Positions 63,570-64,000 of a DNA stretch of 64,000 bases are shown here, piece by piece. The notes below the pieces were generated by a model that made no database searches, was not told where the DNA came from, and saw only the letters and a program-made list of their open reading frames with translations. The stretch comes from an uncultured Carboxylicivirga sp. (GTDB taxonomy: Bacteria; Bacteroidota; Bacteroidia; Bacteroidales; Marinilabiliaceae). The DNA lies in assembly GCA_947503525.1 (NCBI GenBank), contig CANNEA010000007.1, positions 1-64,000 of the forward strand, written 5' to 3'. The position numbers and the translations under genes are program-made. Position 1 is the first letter of the stretch. The number at the start of each line of letters is the position of its first letter.

Positions 63570-64000
63570 TTAAAATTTCAATATGGGATAAAGTTGAGCA
63601 TTTAATAATTCTTCTTCAAATTTGATTTCCAAATTATATGAATCCAAATGGCTTTTTAATGCAATACGCCATGCCTTTTCTCCATCTCTGCATTCAGTGA
63701 ATGCATCAAATGCCTTGTATCCAATTTCAATGGTATCTTCACCAAACCATCTAAATAAGCGATGATACGAATCTGGTTTTATAAGAGTAATCTTAATTTC
63801 ATCGTAGCACTTATCCATTACCTCAATCAGCTTAATATCAGGGATTGGCGTTTCATTTTTAAAATGCTTTTGAAATTGACTTCCATTTCGTTCCTCAATA
63901 AAATCAAGAACTTCTTCCCAATTAACTTCTATTTCTACATTTCCGTTGTCTTGATTTTCTCCAATAAAAAAACGATTTCGGATTTCACTAAAACTTACTT
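63570..64000 (-). CDS. Partial gene of unknown function, cut by right edge
   Basis: The frame is open from 63570 to the window end without a stop, so at least 142 residues belong to this protein and its start lies beyond 64000. An internal methionine at 63818 is therefore not the true start. The readable part contains SEIRNRFFIGENQDNG, VLDFIEERNGSQFQK, RLFRWFGEDTIEIGYKAFDAF and a hydrophilic C-terminus ending LNAQLYPILKF. I do not recognise a family. It ends nine bases before the PNP gene, so the two may share a transcript. Confidence 0.6.
   Translation of the reverse strand, partial: VSFSEIRNRFFIGENQDNGNVEIEVNWEEVLDFIEERNGSQFQKHFKNETPIPDIKLIEVMDKCYDEIKITLIKPDSYHRLFRWFGEDTIEIGYKAFDAFTECRDGEKAWRIALKSHLDSYNLEIKFEEELLNAQLYPILKF

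Noticed and set aside
1-64000. Search for CRISPR arrays, prophage, transposases, plasmid functions and complete tRNA genes
   Set aside because: No regularly spaced identical repeats, no transposase, integrase or phage structural gene, and no complete tRNA cloverleaf was seen.

Overview
The window looks like chromosomal DNA of a Bacteroidota bacterium, most likely a Bacteroidales/Marinilabiliales-type organism. The evidence is: 16S-like sequence at the left edge; many -7 boxes of the Bacteroidota form TAnnTTTG (several with a TTTG-like -33 box about 19-22 bp upstream) and few Shine-Dalgarno sequences; family markers such as an SdhCAB of the diheme b558 type, DUF5916, DUF4846, an HU-CCDC81/SPOR protein, and gliding/T9SS-type small secreted proteins. 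Species cannot be fixed from the sequence alone.

Layout. 1-800: 5' end of a minus-strand rRNA operon with two tandem promoters. 801-3553 (minus): ECF sigma factor, membrane anti-sigma candidate, lipoprotein and cyclophilin, in one apparent operon. 3909-11256 (plus): a MacB-like ABC exporter (ATPase, two permeases, adaptor, TolC), a strong terminator, then a second adaptor. 11381-28137: mostly housekeeping and envelope genes (tsaB, DUF3108, efp, SpoIIE-type phosphatase, tyrS, DUF5916, small secreted proteins, M28 peptidase, POT transporter, patatin-barrel protein, PEGA protein, CPBP protease). 28140-32720: an accessory block of five single genes, all on the plus strand, separated by folded repeat-bearing spacers. 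32764-49129: ATP-grasp protein, DUF4846/PBP1A pair, HD hydrolase, a second SUMF1-like protein, dxs, OmpA lipoprotein with radical SAM enzyme, hybrid histidine kinase with BtpA protein, frr, PAS histidine kinase. 49670-53098: sdhCAB. 53272-64000: conserved hypothetical, a minus-strand run (S66 peptidase, YraN, MmcQ, DUF502, RlpA), metG with an upstream ORF, HU-SPOR protein, galE, GT-C glycosyltransferase, purine nucleoside phosphorylase and a gene cut by the right edge.

The most unusual part is 28156-32721. The spacers before and after the first gene fold into long imperfect inverted repeats with AAC/GTT ends and extrahelical bases, much like integron attC sites. Later spacers share an approximately 82-bp repeat (two copies), a second repeat of about 42 bp (two copies) and a CAAATyGTTGAT core (three copies). 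This looks like a degenerate gene-cassette array without an integrase in view. Other points of interest are a 23-codon upstream ORF overlapping the metG start by ATGA and containing a terminator-like hairpin, a perfect 22-bp palindrome abutting the sdhCAB promoter, a 19-bp palindrome in the dxs/OmpA divergent promoter, and a DUF4846 protein with an NlpC/P60-like Cys/His pattern that overlaps the PBP1A gene.
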